Shown here: in pieces, positions 17,066 to 26,756 of the stretch
Layout: each line of letters begins with the position of its first letter
How positions within the stretch are numbered: the stretch's first letter is position 1
NCBI GenBank assembly: GCA_963706425.1
Contig: CAVPMN010000020.1
Location: 1,736,001 to 1,800,000, forward strand
Direction: 5' to 3'
Source of the DNA: CAVPMN01 sp963706425
Lineage (GTDB): Bacteria > Actinomycetota > Acidimicrobiia > Acidimicrobiales > Acidimicrobilacustridaceae
DNA: 64,000 bases
Position numbers and translations under genes: made by a program
The notes under the pieces: model-generated
What the model was told of the DNA's origin: nothing
The model's input: only the letters and a program-made list of their open reading frames with translations
Databases searched by the model: none

Positions 17066-17947
17066 GTGAAATGGACCGTGCCGTTCCCCATGTTCCCAGC
17101 CGAGCAACTGGTGCCGATGGCGAAAGCGGCCGAGGCCGCCGGCTTCGACACCATCGCCATGCCCGATTCGGTGTTCTTCCCCCGGGAGGTGTCGGCCGAC
17201 TACCCCTACTCGGCCGACGGTGGGCGCTTCTGGCAACCGGAGACGCCGTTCGTCGATCCGTTCGTGGCCATCGCCGCCATGGCGGCCGTCACCGAACGCA
17301 TCCGTTTCGTCACCAACGTGGTGAAGCTGCCCATCCGCGATCCGTTGCTCGTCGTGAAGCAGCTCACCTCGATCGCCGCGCTGTCGAACGACCGCATGGC
17401 CATCGGCGTCGGCCTGAGTTGGATCCCCGAAGAGTTCGAGTGGACCCACACCAACATGCGCACGCGAGGCAAGCGCGCCGACGAGATGATCGAGATCATC
17501 AAGCTCGGCTGTGCCGGTGGTGACCCGTCGTGGATCGAGTACCACGGCCGCTACTACGACTTCGGCCCGCTGATGATGTCGCCTACCGGTCGACAGCCCA
17601 CTCCGGTCTACGTCGGCGGCCTCAGCGAGCCCGGCCTGCGACGAGCTGCCCGCCTGGCCGACGGATGGATCTCGGTGCAGAACTCCGAAGCCGAGATCAC
17701 CGATGCCATCGCTCAACTCGACCGCTACCGGGCGGAGTACGGCCGCGCCGATCAGCCCTTCGAGGTGAACGCGCTGTGCATCGACGCGTTCGACCTCGAC
17801 GGCTACCGCCGGCTCGGCGAGCTCGGCGTGACCGAGCTGCAGGCCGTGCCGTGGTACTTCAACGGCGGCGATCCCGAGTCACTCGACAACCGCATCGACT
17901 CGCTCGCCTGGTTCGCCGACGAGATCATCACCAAGTTCGACAGCTGA
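17066..17947 (+). CDS. LLM class F420-dependent oxidoreductase
   Basis: 293 residues from the GTG at 17066, a TIM-barrel flavin/F420 oxidoreductase of the bacterial luciferase-like group. Characteristic segments are LVPMAKAAEAAGFDTIAMPDS at the start, RIRFVTNVVKLPIRDPLLVVKQ and RMAIGVGLSWIPEEFEW, then VYVGGLSEPGLRRAARLADGW. Actinobacterial members use F420H2 on varied substrates, often aldehydes or lipids. No operon partner is apparent: the Hsp20 gene is convergent and 4 bases downstream. Confidence 0.88.
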   Translation: MKWTVPFPMFPAEQLVPMAKAAEAAGFDTIAMPDSVFFPREVSADYPYSADGGRFWQPETPFVDPFVAIAAMAAVTERIRFVTNVVKLPIRDPLLVVKQLTSIAALSNDRMAIGVGLSWIPEEFEWTHTNMRTRGKRADEMIEIIKLGCAGGDPSWIEYHGRYYDFGPLMMSPTGRQPTPVYVGGLSEPGLRRAARLADGWISVQNSEAEITDAIAQLDRYRAEYGRADQPFEVNALCIDAFDLDGYRRLGELGVTELQAVPWYFNGGDPESLDNRIDSLAWFADEIITKFDS

Positions 17948-17950
17948 GAC

Positions 17951-18349
17951 CTAGAGCGGGTTGGGCTTCACCGTCAGCTGCTCATCCGCCTCACCCCGCA
18001 ACACGCGGATCGCCAGCTGGCCGTTGGCGAGGGTCGCCTCCACCCCGCCGCCGTAGCCGTCGGGGAGGTCGATCTGGCGCTCGTAGCCGCCGTAGTCCCA
18101 CTCGTGGGTGAGGTAGTCACGCGGGCCGGCACTGCGCAGATGGGCCCAGAACCGCAGCGCACCGGGACGGAGCTCGATGGTGACGTCGTCGGCGGTCACC
18201 GCGGGCAGCGGGGCCACGATCACCAGCGCCTCGGTGGCCTCGTAGACGTTCACTGGCACCCGCTGGGGACGCATGCCCCGCTCGGTATCGGCGGTCGCCT
18301 CGACGACCTCGTCGTGGGTGGGTTGGTTGGTGCTGGCATCGGTGCTCAT
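17951..18349 (-). CDS. Hsp20/alpha-crystallin family small heat shock protein
   Basis: 132 residues from the ATG at 18349, preceded by GGAGGC with a spacing of about six bases, which selects this start over an in-frame ATG 57 bases upstream. The alpha-crystallin domain runs from about residue 28 to the end, with VNVYEATEALVIVAPLPAV, DDVTIELRPGALRFWA and ANGQLAIRVLRG as its beta strands; the IXI-like tail is short (LTVKP). It lacks the long N-terminal arm of the classical members. It holds unfolded proteins in the cytoplasm. Confidence 0.82.
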   Translation of the reverse strand: MSTDASTNQPTHDEVVEATADTERGMRPQRVPVNVYEATEALVIVAPLPAVTADDVTIELRPGALRFWAHLRSAGPRDYLTHEWDYGGYERQIDLPDGYGGGVEATLANGQLAIRVLRGEADEQLTVKPNPL

Positions 18350-18395
18350 GGCTCGCCTCCTACCCACATCATGAGGCCGGCCATACGGTTGGTCC

Positions 18396-18717
18396 ATGGC
18401 GGACACGATCTACCACCTCGCCCTGGCCGACGAATGGGCCGCAGCCGTGTCGGCCGACGAGCCCTATCGCCGTTCGACCATCGGCCGATCGCTCGACGAC
18501 GAGGGCTTCATCCACTGCTCGTTCGCCCATCAGGTCGCCAGCCACCGCCGAGCGCTACTACGCCGGCCGCTCCGACGTGGTGGTGCTCGAGATCGACATC
18601 GCCCGAGTCGAGCACCTGCTGCGCGTCGAAGACCTCACCGGCACCGGTGAGGCGTTCCCGCATCTCTACGGCCCGCTTCCGCTCGACGCGGTCGTCTCGG
18701 TGCGCGAGTTGTCGTGA
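18396..18717 (+). CDS. DUF952 domain protein, one frameshift
   Basis: After one base (the A at 18540) is removed the reading is 106 residues. It opens TIYHLALADEWAAAV and contains DDEGFIHCSFAHQVA, then AERYYAGRSDVVVLEIDIA and GEAFPHLYGPLPLDAVVSV, the whole DUF952 domain. The family is similar to the ART-like fold, but function is unknown. The frameshift splits the domain in half and is probably a sequencing insertion. It is divergent from the Hsp20 gene with about 45 bases between the starts. Confidence 0.8.
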
Positions 18718-18728
18718 GCCTGGCGGCA

Positions 18729-19980
18729 TCAATCTTTCGATGGTGGCGCTGGGCCCGCTCGTTGGGTGCCGTGGCGCTGGGACCAGAACCGAGAACCGTT
18801 GGGGGTGGTCCAGTGGAACCAGCCGTCGGTGGTGGCGGTCATGGTCCAGCCGTTGCGGTGGGTGACCCGGTGGTGGTGTCGGCAGAGTCCGGCGAGGTTG
18901 TCGATGTCGGTCGGGCCGTCGGTGGGGGTGTAGTGCTCGACGTGATGGGCGTCGGTCCACGCCGCTGGGCATCCACAGCCGGGAAAGACGCAGCCGCCGT
19001 CGCGCAGGGCGATGGCTCGTCGTTGCCGGGCGGTGGCGTATCTGACGGTGTGGCCCATGTCGACGGGTATGCCCAGGCTGTCCAAGACGATGGGGTGCAG
19101 ATCGGGATCGCACAACAACACGCGGCTCACCTCGTCGGGCACGACGGTGCCGTCCGGGGTGACCGCCCCCGACTGCGGGGTCATGGCGTTGACGGCCAAC
19201 GTCACATCCGGCCGCGGTGCCTTGGTGGCGTCGAGGTCGACACCGAGCCCGCGGCGGCACAGCTCGACGAACGCCAGGGCGCGCAGGGTGGACGGGTCGG
19301 GCATCACCAGCTCGGGGCAGACGCTCGCGATCGGCTTTGAAGGCGCGGCGTAGTTCGGCGGCCATGTCGTCGATGGCCTGGCGGGCGATCAGGCCCCACT
19401 CACCCACCAACCGGCCCGACACCTCGGTCGAGCCGCCGAACGTGCCTGACAACAACAACCGGTTCCGGGACAGGCCGTCGTCGGGATCGTGGCCGCCGTC
19501 CTCGTCCAGCAGATCGGCGATACCGGTCACCTCGCGCCGCCACCGCTCGAACAACGTGCCCCGAGCGGCCGCGACCAGGTGGTCCTGGATGTCGGCGATC
19601 TTCTTCACGATCCGCGGGTCGGCCGCGGCCACGATCACCCGGGCGTGCTCCCAAGCAGATCCGCCCGGCGACCAACGCCTCGTCCACCGACGAGAACCGG
19701 CCCGACAGCTCGACGCCCACCTTCACCCGACAACGGGCCACCGTCGGCGGCAGCATCGCCTCACGGGCCAACCACCCGCCCGTCGACAGACCGTGATCAC
19801 GCTCGCACACCGACCGCTTCTCGAGCCTCGGCCGCCACATGCCCCTCGGCCGCATCGACCAGCCGGCGGGCCTCCTCGAGACGCCAACGCCGCCTCACAC
19901 AGCTCACGATCCGACAACAACGACACATCCGCGCCGGCCGCCTTACGGCCCTGCTCCACGAGTGCGACGCTATCGAACAT
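18729..19980 (-). CDS. DUF222 and HNH endonuclease domain protein, four frameshifts
   Basis: The sequence reads through three frames but yields one 415-residue protein if four bases are removed (near 19881, 19818, 19653 and 19324). It starts MFDSVALVEQG, holds an all-helical DUF222 region, and ends with an HNH nuclease motif containing DAHHVEHYTPTDGPTDIDN and LCRHHHRVTH. Such proteins are abundant in Actinobacteria and are sometimes in mobile context; their function is not known. The gene has no mobile-element neighbour here. The shifts look like insertion error because every segment is conserved in its frame. Confidence 0.78.
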
Positions 19981-20112
19981 GTGTACGATCATCCCCGACG
20001 AGCTCGGAAGCGCCAGATGACAAGCGCCACACCCGCCACGCACTGAGCAGGCGTCGACGCCCTCCGCTGCCATCCGGCGTCGACCGAACTCCATGCGGCC
20101 CGTATCCCTAAC

Positions 20113-21315
20113 ATGCGGCTCATCACCACCGCACCGACCAGCCCGCCACCCGCCGGCCAGCCAGATCAGAGCGACCTCGTTGCCGCCATCGCTGCACTCG
20201 GACCTACGGCCGACGAACGTGCCGCCGAAGGCGAGCGGCTCCGCCATCTCCCCGCCGATCTGGCCGACCAGCTGATCGCCACCCGCATCTTCCAGGCGTG
20301 GGTGCCCGAGCGCTACGGCGGCGACGAGCGGAGCGTGCTCGACGTGCTCGACGCCATCGAGCAAGCCGCCTACCACGACGGCTCGTTCGGCTGGTGCGCC
20401 ATGATCGGGGCCACCACGGCGCTGCTCGCCGCCCACCTGCCGCCCGAATGGGCCGCCACCATCTATGGCGATCCAAACTCGTGCACCGGCGGGTTCGCCA
20501 TGCCCGCCGGCCGCGCCACGCCCGTCGACGGGGGCCTGCGCGTGACCGGCCGCTGGCAATGGGGATCGGGTGTGCATCACTGCACGTGGATCGGGGGCGG
20601 TTGTCTCATCGTCGACGCCGACGGCAACCGGCTCACGCGCGACGACGGCGTCACGGCGCCGTTCGTGTTCTTCGAGCCCGACCAGGTCGAGCTGCTCGAC
20701 ACGTGGGACGTCATGGGCATGCGTGCGTCGGGCAGCACCGACTACCAGGTCACCGACCAGTTCGTGCCGGAGGGCCGCTGGGCGCAGCCCGCGGCCGCCG
20801 CACCGCACGTCGACGGCCCGCTCTATCGCTTCCCCTTCATGGCCGCGCTGGCTCTCGGTGTGTGCTCGGTCTCGTTGGGACTGGCCCGCCGCGCCCACGA
20901 CGAGCTGATCACCCTCGCAGGCGGCAAGCGGCCGGCCCAGAGCTCGCGCACCCTGGCCGAGCGCGCCGTCGTGCAAGCCGATGTCGCCATCGCCGAGGCC
21001 GCGTTCCGATCAGCACGCGCCTTCGTGCGCGAGCAGGTCGCCGACGCGTGGGATGCCGCCTCGAACGACACGTTCGACGACACCACCAAGCGCAACCTCC
21101 GCCTGGCTGCCACCAACGCCACCCTGCAGGCCAAGCGAGCCGTCGACCTCATGTACGACGCCGCCGGCGGCAGCGCGGTCTACCGCACCAACGCCCTCGA
21201 GCGGGTGTTTCGCGACAGCCATGTGGCGACGCAGCACGCCATGGTGGCGCCCCGCACCCTCGAGGTGCTCGGCCGCGTGGCCCTCGGCCTGCCCACCGAC
21301 CTGTCGAGCTTCTAG
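20113..21315 (+). CDS. Acyl-CoA dehydrogenase-like flavoprotein (Acyl-CoA_dh_2 type)
   Basis: 400 residues with the acyl-CoA dehydrogenase fold: an N-terminal helical domain, middle beta domain (FGWCAMIGATTALLAA) and C-terminal domain with FRDSHVATQHAMVAPRTLE. The last segment is typical of the flavin-dependent monooxygenase branch that includes HsaA-type and dibenzothiophene enzymes rather than of classical beta-oxidation enzymes. It begins a run of four cotranscribed genes for lipid or acyl-CoA chemistry. Confidence 0.85.
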   Translation: MRLITTAPTSPPPAGQPDQSDLVAAIAALGPTADERAAEGERLRHLPADLADQLIATRIFQAWVPERYGGDERSVLDVLDAIEQAAYHDGSFGWCAMIGATTALLAAHLPPEWAATIYGDPNSCTGGFAMPAGRATPVDGGLRVTGRWQWGSGVHHCTWIGGGCLIVDADGNRLTRDDGVTAPFVFFEPDQVELLDTWDVMGMRASGSTDYQVTDQFVPEGRWAQPAAAAPHVDGPLYRFPFMAALALGVCSVSLGLARRAHDELITLAGGKRPAQSSRTLAERAVVQADVAIAEAAFRSARAFVREQVADAWDAASNDTFDDTTKRNLRLAATNATLQAKRAVDLMYDAAGGSAVYRTNALERVFRDSHVATQHAMVAPRTLEVLGRVALGLPTDLSSF

Positions 21316-21330
21316 GCGAACACGCACGCT

Positions 21331-22449
21331 GTGGACTTCGACCTGCCCGCCGACGACGACCCCCGGCGGCTGGCAATCCGCGCCTGGCTCGCCGAGCATC
21401 CCTCCCCCACGCCTCGACAGTTGGCCGAGGCCGGGTATGTCGCGCCCCACTGGCCCCCGCCGTGGGGGCTCGGCGCCGGTCCCACCGAGCAACTGATCAT
21501 CGACGACGAGCTCGACCGAGCCCGCGTCACCCGGCCCGACAACCCCATCGCCGTCGGTTGGGCGGGGCCGACGATCATCGCCGGAGGCACGCCCGAGCAA
21601 CAGCAGCGGTGGCTGCCCGACATCCTCGACGGCACGACCGAGTGGTGCCAGCTCTTCAGCGAGCCCGACGCGGGCAGCGACCTCGCCTCCCTACGCACCC
21701 GCGCCGAACGCGACGGCGACTGCTACGTGGTGAACGGCCAGAAGATCTGGAGCACGTGGGCCGACCGCAGCGACTGGGGCATCCTGCTGGCTCGTACCGA
21801 TCCCGATGCACGACCCCACCGCGGCATCTCCTACTTCGTCGTCGACATGCGCACGCCCGGGATCGAAGTGCGCCCGATCATCGAGATGACGGGCGGCAAC
21901 CACTTCAACGAGACCTTTCTCGTCGACGTGCGCATCCCGGTCGAGAACCGCATCGGTGCCGAGGGCGAGGGCTGGCGCCTGGCCAAGGTCACGCTCGGCA
22001 ACGAGCGGGTGTCGCTGTCAGAGGGCGGCGTGCTCTGGGGGATGGGTCCGACGAGCGACGAGTGCTTCGACCACATCCGTTCGGCGCACCCACGGCATCC
22101 AGTGACCCGCCAGCGAGCGGCTGGTGTCTATACAGAGATGGTCATCCTGCGGCTGCTCGGCCATCGCCTGATGACCTCGATCGAACGCGACGGACAGCCC
22201 GGGCCGTTCGCCTCTGTGCGCAAAGCCCTTGCCGATGAGCACGGGCAGCACATCATGAGCCTCATCCGCGATCTCGACGGCACCGCGGCCATGATCGGCC
22301 GACAGGATGCCCACGCCGAAGAGCACGACTCCTGGACGTGGGGCTATCTCTTCTCCCGTGCGCTCACCATCGGCGGAGGCACGAGCGAAGTGCAACGCAA
22401 CATCATCGCCGAGCAGCTGCTCGGCCTGCCCCGGGAGCCTCAGCCATGA
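21331..22449 (+). CDS. Acyl-CoA dehydrogenase
   Basis: 372 residues from the GTG at 21331. Family motifs are QLFSEPDAGSDLASL (FAD and substrate binding), NGQKIWSTWA, the GGNHFNETFLVDVRIP region and the C-terminal GGGTSEVQRNIIAEQLLGLPR. This is the standard actinobacterial acyl-CoA dehydrogenase layout. The likely catalytic base position is the conserved segment near TIGGGTSEVQ. It follows the previous gene by 15 bases and its end overlaps the enoyl-CoA hydratase start by four bases. Confidence 0.93.
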   Translation: MDFDLPADDDPRRLAIRAWLAEHPSPTPRQLAEAGYVAPHWPPPWGLGAGPTEQLIIDDELDRARVTRPDNPIAVGWAGPTIIAGGTPEQQQRWLPDILDGTTEWCQLFSEPDAGSDLASLRTRAERDGDCYVVNGQKIWSTWADRSDWGILLARTDPDARPHRGISYFVVDMRTPGIEVRPIIEMTGGNHFNETFLVDVRIPVENRIGAEGEGWRLAKVTLGNERVSLSEGGVLWGMGPTSDECFDHIRSAHPRHPVTRQRAAGVYTEMVILRLLGHRLMTSIERDGQPGPFASVRKALADEHGQHIMSLIRDLDGTAAMIGRQDAHAEEHDSWTWGYLFSRALTIGGGTSEVQRNIIAEQLLGLPREPQP

Positions 22450-23243
22450 GCGACGGCGACGACTTCGCCTATCTGCAACTCGACCGTGACGGAGACGTGC
22501 TGCGCGTGGTGATCGACCGACCGGACGATCCGATCAACGCCGTCGATGCCACGCTGCACCACGAGCTGGCCGCTCTGTTCCCTCGCCTCCAGCGCGAGCG
22601 CCAGGCTCGCGCCGTGCTCCTCACCGGCCGAGGGCGGGCCTTCTCCGCCGGCGGCGACTTCACCTGGTTTCCCGACCTGCAACAGCCCGGCCGCCTCGAA
22701 GAGCTGCGTCTCGACGCCAAGCAGATGATCTGGGACCTGCTCGACGTGCATCTGCCGATCGTCTGCGCGTTGAACGGACCGGCGGTGGGACTCGGAGCGA
22801 GCATCGCCCTCCTGTGCGACCTCATCGTGATGGCCGAGTCGGCCACACTCGTCGACCCGCACGTGCGAGTCGGCCTGGTCGCCGGCGACGGCGGCACCAT
22901 CGCCTGGCCACTCGCCATCGGGCCGGCGAGGGCCAAGCAGTTCCTGCTCACCGGCGATGCGGTCAGTGCGCACGAAGCCGAGCGCTTCGGGCTGGTCAAC
23001 CAGGTGGTGCCCGACGACGAGCTCGACGCGACCGCGATGGCGCTCGCCCATCGTCTGGCCGCGGCCGCGCCGCTCGCCGTGCAGCACACCAAGGCCGCGG
23101 TGAACAACTGGGTCAAGCAGAACGCAGCCGCTTCGTTCGATCTGGCCACCGCCTCGGAGATCGCCACCTTCCGCTCGAACGACCACGCTGAAGCGCTGGC
23201 CGCGCTCCGCGAGAAGCGCGCCCCTCGATTCACCGGCACCTGA
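22446..23243 (+). CDS. Enoyl-CoA hydratase/isomerase family protein
   Basis: 265 residues from the ATG at 22446. Crotonase hallmarks include FSAGGDFTWFPD (oxyanion hole Gly) and ALNGPAVGLGASIALLCDLIVMA. A catalytic Glu is not in the classical second position (ADxARVG-like segment reads DPHVRVGLVAGDG), so the specific reaction is uncertain. It sits in the acyl-CoA run and may hydrate the dehydrogenase product, but this is inference. Confidence 0.9.
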   Translation: MSDGDDFAYLQLDRDGDVLRVVIDRPDDPINAVDATLHHELAALFPRLQRERQARAVLLTGRGRAFSAGGDFTWFPDLQQPGRLEELRLDAKQMIWDLLDVHLPIVCALNGPAVGLGASIALLCDLIVMAESATLVDPHVRVGLVAGDGGTIAWPLAIGPARAKQFLLTGDAVSAHEAERFGLVNQVVPDDELDATAMALAHRLAAAAPLAVQHTKAAVNNWVKQNAAASFDLATASEIATFRSNDHAEALAALREKRAPRFTGT

Positions 23244-23256
23244 CCTGGGAGACCTC

Positions 23257-23925
23257 ATGGAACTGCTCGACGGCATCATGACGACGCGGGCGATCCGCCG
23301 CTACACGGACGAGCCGGTGACCGACGACGAGATCTGGACGTGCCTGCGCGCTGCGGTGCAGGCGCCGAGCGGCGGCAACATCCAGCCCTACCGGTTCGTC
23401 GTCGTGCGCGATGCCGGCATCAAGGCGCAGCTCGCCGAGGTCTACCTCCGCGCGTGGCGGCGCTACAGCACCGCGGTGGCCGCGGCCACGGGCGATCGAT
23501 TCCCGAGCGACGCAGCACGGGCTGCCTGGCAACGCAACGTCGATGCCTCCGATCACCTGGCGGAACATCTCGCCGACGCCCAGGCGCTGGTGCTGTTCCT
23601 CATGCCCGACATCGAGATGACCGTCGCCGACGACGAGGGCGTGATGGACGTCGGCCCCACCTATGCGTCGGTCTACCCGGCCGTGCAGAACTTCGTGCTG
23701 GCCGCCCGAGCGCAAGGCATCGGCACGGTGCTCACGACCGTCTACCGCATCCACGAGCAGGAGGTACGCGACATCCTGGGCGTGCCCGACCGCTATCAGG
23801 TGGTGGCCCTGCTGCCGCTCGGTCGACCGCGTGGCAGCTTCGGCGTGGCCCCGCGGCCGCGCACCGCAGAGCAGCTCACCAGCTGGGACCGCTGGGGCGA
23901 CAAGCGCACCCAGGACGACGACTGA
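23257..23925 (+). CDS. Nitroreductase family FMN protein
   Basis: 222 residues. MTTRAIRRYTDEPVTDDEI and LRAAVQAPSGGNIQPYRFVVVRD are diagnostic of the FMN-binding nitroreductase fold, and LPLGRPRG is the usual closing motif. It is 13 bases after the hydratase gene and probably in the same transcript. Members act on nitro compounds or as enone/flavin reductases; the substrate cannot be assigned. Confidence 0.88.
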   Translation: MELLDGIMTTRAIRRYTDEPVTDDEIWTCLRAAVQAPSGGNIQPYRFVVVRDAGIKAQLAEVYLRAWRRYSTAVAAATGDRFPSDAARAAWQRNVDASDHLAEHLADAQALVLFLMPDIEMTVADDEGVMDVGPTYASVYPAVQNFVLAARAQGIGTVLTTVYRIHEQEVRDILGVPDRYQVVALLPLGRPRGSFGVAPRPRTAEQLTSWDRWGDKRTQDDD

Positions 23926-23929
23926 CCGA

Positions 23930-24103
23930 TCAGCCGAGCTGCCCGGCCGCGATCGCCACACCGGCGAGCGCCGTGTTGGCCGCGACCGCGAACAAGAACG
24001 TCCGGAGCTCGCGCTGGAACTCGACGCGCAACTCGTTCGCGAGGTTCTCGAGATCACGGCGAGTGGCCACGTCAGCCCAGCCGACAGGTGGCAGATGCTC
24101 CAT
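23930..24103 (-). CDS. Small coiled-coil plus membrane-anchor protein
   Basis: 57 residues from ATG 24103. MEHLPPVGWADVATRRDLENL is the conserved opening of a small actinobacterial family, followed by a short helix (LANELRVEFQRELR) and a hydrophobic C-terminal segment, FLFAVAANTALAGVAIAAG. It is convergent with the nitroreductase gene, 4 bases away. Homologues often have a longer N-terminus, and the upstream frame could extend it, but no suitable start is seen. Function unknown. Confidence 0.6.
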   Translation of the reverse strand: MEHLPPVGWADVATRRDLENLANELRVEFQRELRTFLFAVAANTALAGVAIAAGQLG

Positions 24104-24196
24104 CAGGTGATCAGGATCGCACTCCCCGTGGCGTTCTCCGGCCGAGGCGACGGCTCCCGATGCGCATACCCGCCCGGTCGTCGCCAGGGTGAAGGC

Positions 24197-24928
24197 ATGA
24201 CTGCTGTCTTCGTCCACGGGGTGCCCGAGACCGCCAGCGTGTGGGCGCCGCTCATCGACGCCCTCGACCGCGACGACGTGGCCACCCTGTCGCTGCCCGG
24301 CTTCGGCAGTGCGCTGCCCGACGGCTTCGACGCCACCATGCATCGCTACGCCGACTGGCTGGCCGACGCGCTCAGCGGCTTCGACGAGGTCGATCTGGTG
24401 GTGCACGACTGGGGCGCCATCCTCGCCCTGCGGGTGCTGGCCGACCAACCCGGCAACGTGCGCTCGTGGGTCACCGACATGGGCGATCTCGACGACGAGT
24501 TCCGTTGGCACGACGCCGCCCGCACGTTCCAGACACCCGGCGAGGGCGAGGCGCTGGTCGAGGCCATGGTGGGGATGAGCGCCGACGACCGGGCCGCCAT
24601 GCTCACCGGGCTCGGCGTGCCGGCGGCGCACGCCCCCGAGATGGCCTCGCACCTCGACGCCACGATGGGACAGGCCATCCTCACTCTCTACCGGTCGGCG
24701 GTCGACGTGGGTCGCGAGTGGGGCCCCGGCATCGACGCCATCGAGGGGCCCGGTGTGGTCATCGAGTCGGGCCAGGATCCCTTCCGCAGCCCGGCCCGTG
24801 CCCAGCGTCTGGCCGAGCGCACCGGCGCCGAGTTGGTGCAACTACCCGAGGCCGGCCACTTCTGGATGCTCGAGGACCCCGCCGGCGTGGCCGAGGTCCT
24901 CACCCGCTTCTGGGCGGCTCAGACCTGA
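24197..24928 (+). CDS. Alpha/beta hydrolase (epoxide hydrolase/haloalkane dehalogenase-like)
   Basis: 243 residues. The oxyanion region is VFVHGVPETASVW, the nucleophile elbow reads VVHDWGAI with Asp as the nucleophile, and the His of the triad is in LPEAGHFWM; an Asp nucleophile is typical of epoxide hydrolases and haloalkane dehalogenases. Cap-domain residues are divergent. The 3' end overlaps the convergent sigma-factor gene by 10 bases. Confidence 0.85.
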   Translation: MTAVFVHGVPETASVWAPLIDALDRDDVATLSLPGFGSALPDGFDATMHRYADWLADALSGFDEVDLVVHDWGAILALRVLADQPGNVRSWVTDMGDLDDEFRWHDAARTFQTPGEGEALVEAMVGMSADDRAAMLTGLGVPAAHAPEMASHLDATMGQAILTLYRSAVDVGREWGPGIDAIEGPGVVIESGQDPFRSPARAQRLAERTGAELVQLPEAGHFWMLEDPAGVAEVLTRFWAAQT

Positions 24929-26224
24929 CGGTCGATCTCCGATCGTTCTGATCGCCGGAGAAGGCTGACCGTCTCCTCCAGATCCTGCCGTCGGCGCCGG
25001 AGGAACGATCGTTCCGATTCGTTGGTGCTGCACGCGATCGCACGGTCGAGTGCAGCGGCTGCGTCGTCGCGACGATCGAGGCGGGCCAAGGACGTCAGCT
25101 CGGGCGGTGTGGAAGTACACGTAGCCGTTGACGTCGCCGGTGAGGTCGTCGGCCTGGAGAATCGCATCGAGGGCGGCCAGCGCAGCGGCGGGTCCGTGTA
25201 CGTGGTCGACGGCGATCGCCCGGTTCAGCGCGACCAGGGCGCTGGCCTGGCGCTGCAGGAGCACGTCGTAGAGGCGCAGGACCGTCGTCCAGTCGGTGGC
25301 TTCGAAGGTGGGCGCAGTGGCGTGCAGGGCGGCGATCGCCGCTTGGAACTGAAAGGGCCCACCGCGCTGGAACGAGTGTGCTCTCGCCAGTTCGGCGAGG
25401 CCGCGAGCGATCATCGGCTGGTCCCACAGAGACCGGTCCTGTTCGGCAAGCAGGATCGGGCTGCCATGGCTGTCGAGACGGCTGGGTCGTCGGGCATCGG
25501 TCAGCAACAGCAGCGCATGAAGTCCTGCGACCTCCGGATCGGTCGGGACGAGCTTGCTCAGGAGCTCCGCGAGCCAGATCGCCTCCTCGCAGAGATCTCC
25601 TCGGATGAGCGCCGTATCGGTTGCGCTGGCGTGGCCCTCGGTGAAGATCGACGAGATCACCTCGCACACGGCACCGACGCGCTCGGCGAGCGTGTCCAGA
25701 TCCGGCGGATCGAAGGGAATTCTCGCGGCCCGGACCTTCGCCTTGGCGCGGGTGAGTCGACGCGTCATCGTCTCCTCGGACACCAGAAAGGCCCGGGCGA
25801 TCTGTGGCGTCGAGAGCCCCGCCACGATCCGTAGGGTCAACGCGACCTGCGCCTCTGGGGCGAGCGCGGGGTGGCAGCATCCGACCAACAGCGCGAGTTG
25901 ATCGTCGAGGGCCTGCTCGACCACGAGGTCGGCGCGAGCCGACTCGCTGCTGTCGGAGGTGTCGGTTGCGAGATTGGCAGCCAGCACCGGGAGACGATCT
26001 TCGAATCGCCGCATCCTGCGGATCTGATCGATGGCCTTGCGTCGGCCCGTCGTGACCAACCATGCACCCGGCCGCTCAGGGACCCCATCGGCCGGCCAAC
26101 GGGTCGACGCTTCGATGAACGCGTCCTGGGCCGCGTCTTCCGCGATGGTGAGGTCGCCGACGTCGCGCACGAGCGTGGCCACCAGCCGTGGCCACTCAGC
26201 GCGGAAGACGTCGGCGACACCCAT
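24919..26224 (-). CDS. ECF sigma factor, ECF42-like (sigma-70 with TPR-like tail), one frameshift
   Basis: Sigma region 2 is VFRAEWPRLVATLVRDVGD and AEDAAQDAFIEASTRWP; region 4 is LRIVAGLSTPQIARAFLVSEETMTRRLTRAKAKV. A long helical C-terminal extension (about residues 190-420) with LYDVLLQRQASALVALNRAIAV and AALAALDAI places it in the group associated with DGPF proteins, sometimes called ECF42. The frame shifts near 25088-25091; removing one base yields a 434-residue protein ending SERSEIDRQV. The DGPF partner gene is 34 bases upstream. Its regulon cannot be read here. Confidence 0.85.
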
Positions 26225-26258
26225 CGGATCCGTCAGCAGACCGAGCCGCTGGCGCTCG

Positions 26259-26612
26259 TCAACCCTCGAACTCCATGACCGGTCGGACCTCGATCGTCCC
26301 GAAGTGGGAGTTCGGAATCCTGGCGGCCCAATCGAGCGCTTCGTCGAGGTCGGCGACGTCGATCACGTAGTAGCCGCCGATCACCTCCTTGGACTCGATG
26401 AACGGCCCGTCGGTCACGATGCGCTTGCCATCGCGAACTTGGACGGTGCTCGCGGTGTCGGCGCCCTGCAGCGCCTCGCCGGCGACCATGGCGCCCGCCT
26501 CGGCGAGGGCCTGGCTGTAGGCGGCCCACTCGCCCATGTAGGGACCGAACGCCTCGCTGTCGGGCGCTGGTTCGTCGGCGGGGTCGCTTGCGAGGAGGAG
26601 CATGTACTTCAC
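26259..26612 (-). CDS. YCII/DGPF domain protein, sigma-factor partner
   Basis: 117 residues from GTG 26612, with an AAGGA-like ribosome binding site. YMLLLASDP near the start and RIVTDGPFIESKEVIGGYYVID in the middle give the DGPF motif that names the family. The fold is ferredoxin-like (YCII-type). Partner genes of ECF42-type sigma factors typically look exactly like this and usually sit just ahead of the sigma gene, as here. They are thought to take part in signalling or in the target response. Confidence 0.88.
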   Translation of the reverse strand: MKYMLLLASDPADEPAPDSEAFGPYMGEWAAYSQALAEAGAMVAGEALQGADTASTVQVRDGKRIVTDGPFIESKEVIGGYYVIDVADLDEALDWAARIPNSHFGTIEVRPVMEFEG

Positions 26613-26756
26613 GTCGTGACGTCCTTCGTGTCGATGATCATTTCCGATTGTCACAGACACGACGAACGGCGACACGAGATCCGGACACTTGCGCCGACGA
26701 TTCTCATCGAGATTCAAGTCGCCGGTCGGTGGTGATGTGCAGGGTTGCCGCTTGCC

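Noticed and set aside
18729..19980. Decayed pseudogene or mobile element at the HNH locus
   Set aside because: No nonsense substitutions in the true frames and no transposase, terminal repeat or integrase nearby; four extra bases explain everything.
22446..23243. Enoyl-CoA hydratase ends APRFTGT, similar to the PRFTG tail
   Set aside because: The ending follows the family's normal C-terminal pattern (K-R-x-P-x-F-T-G), there is no signal peptide or Thr linker, and it is one residue longer.
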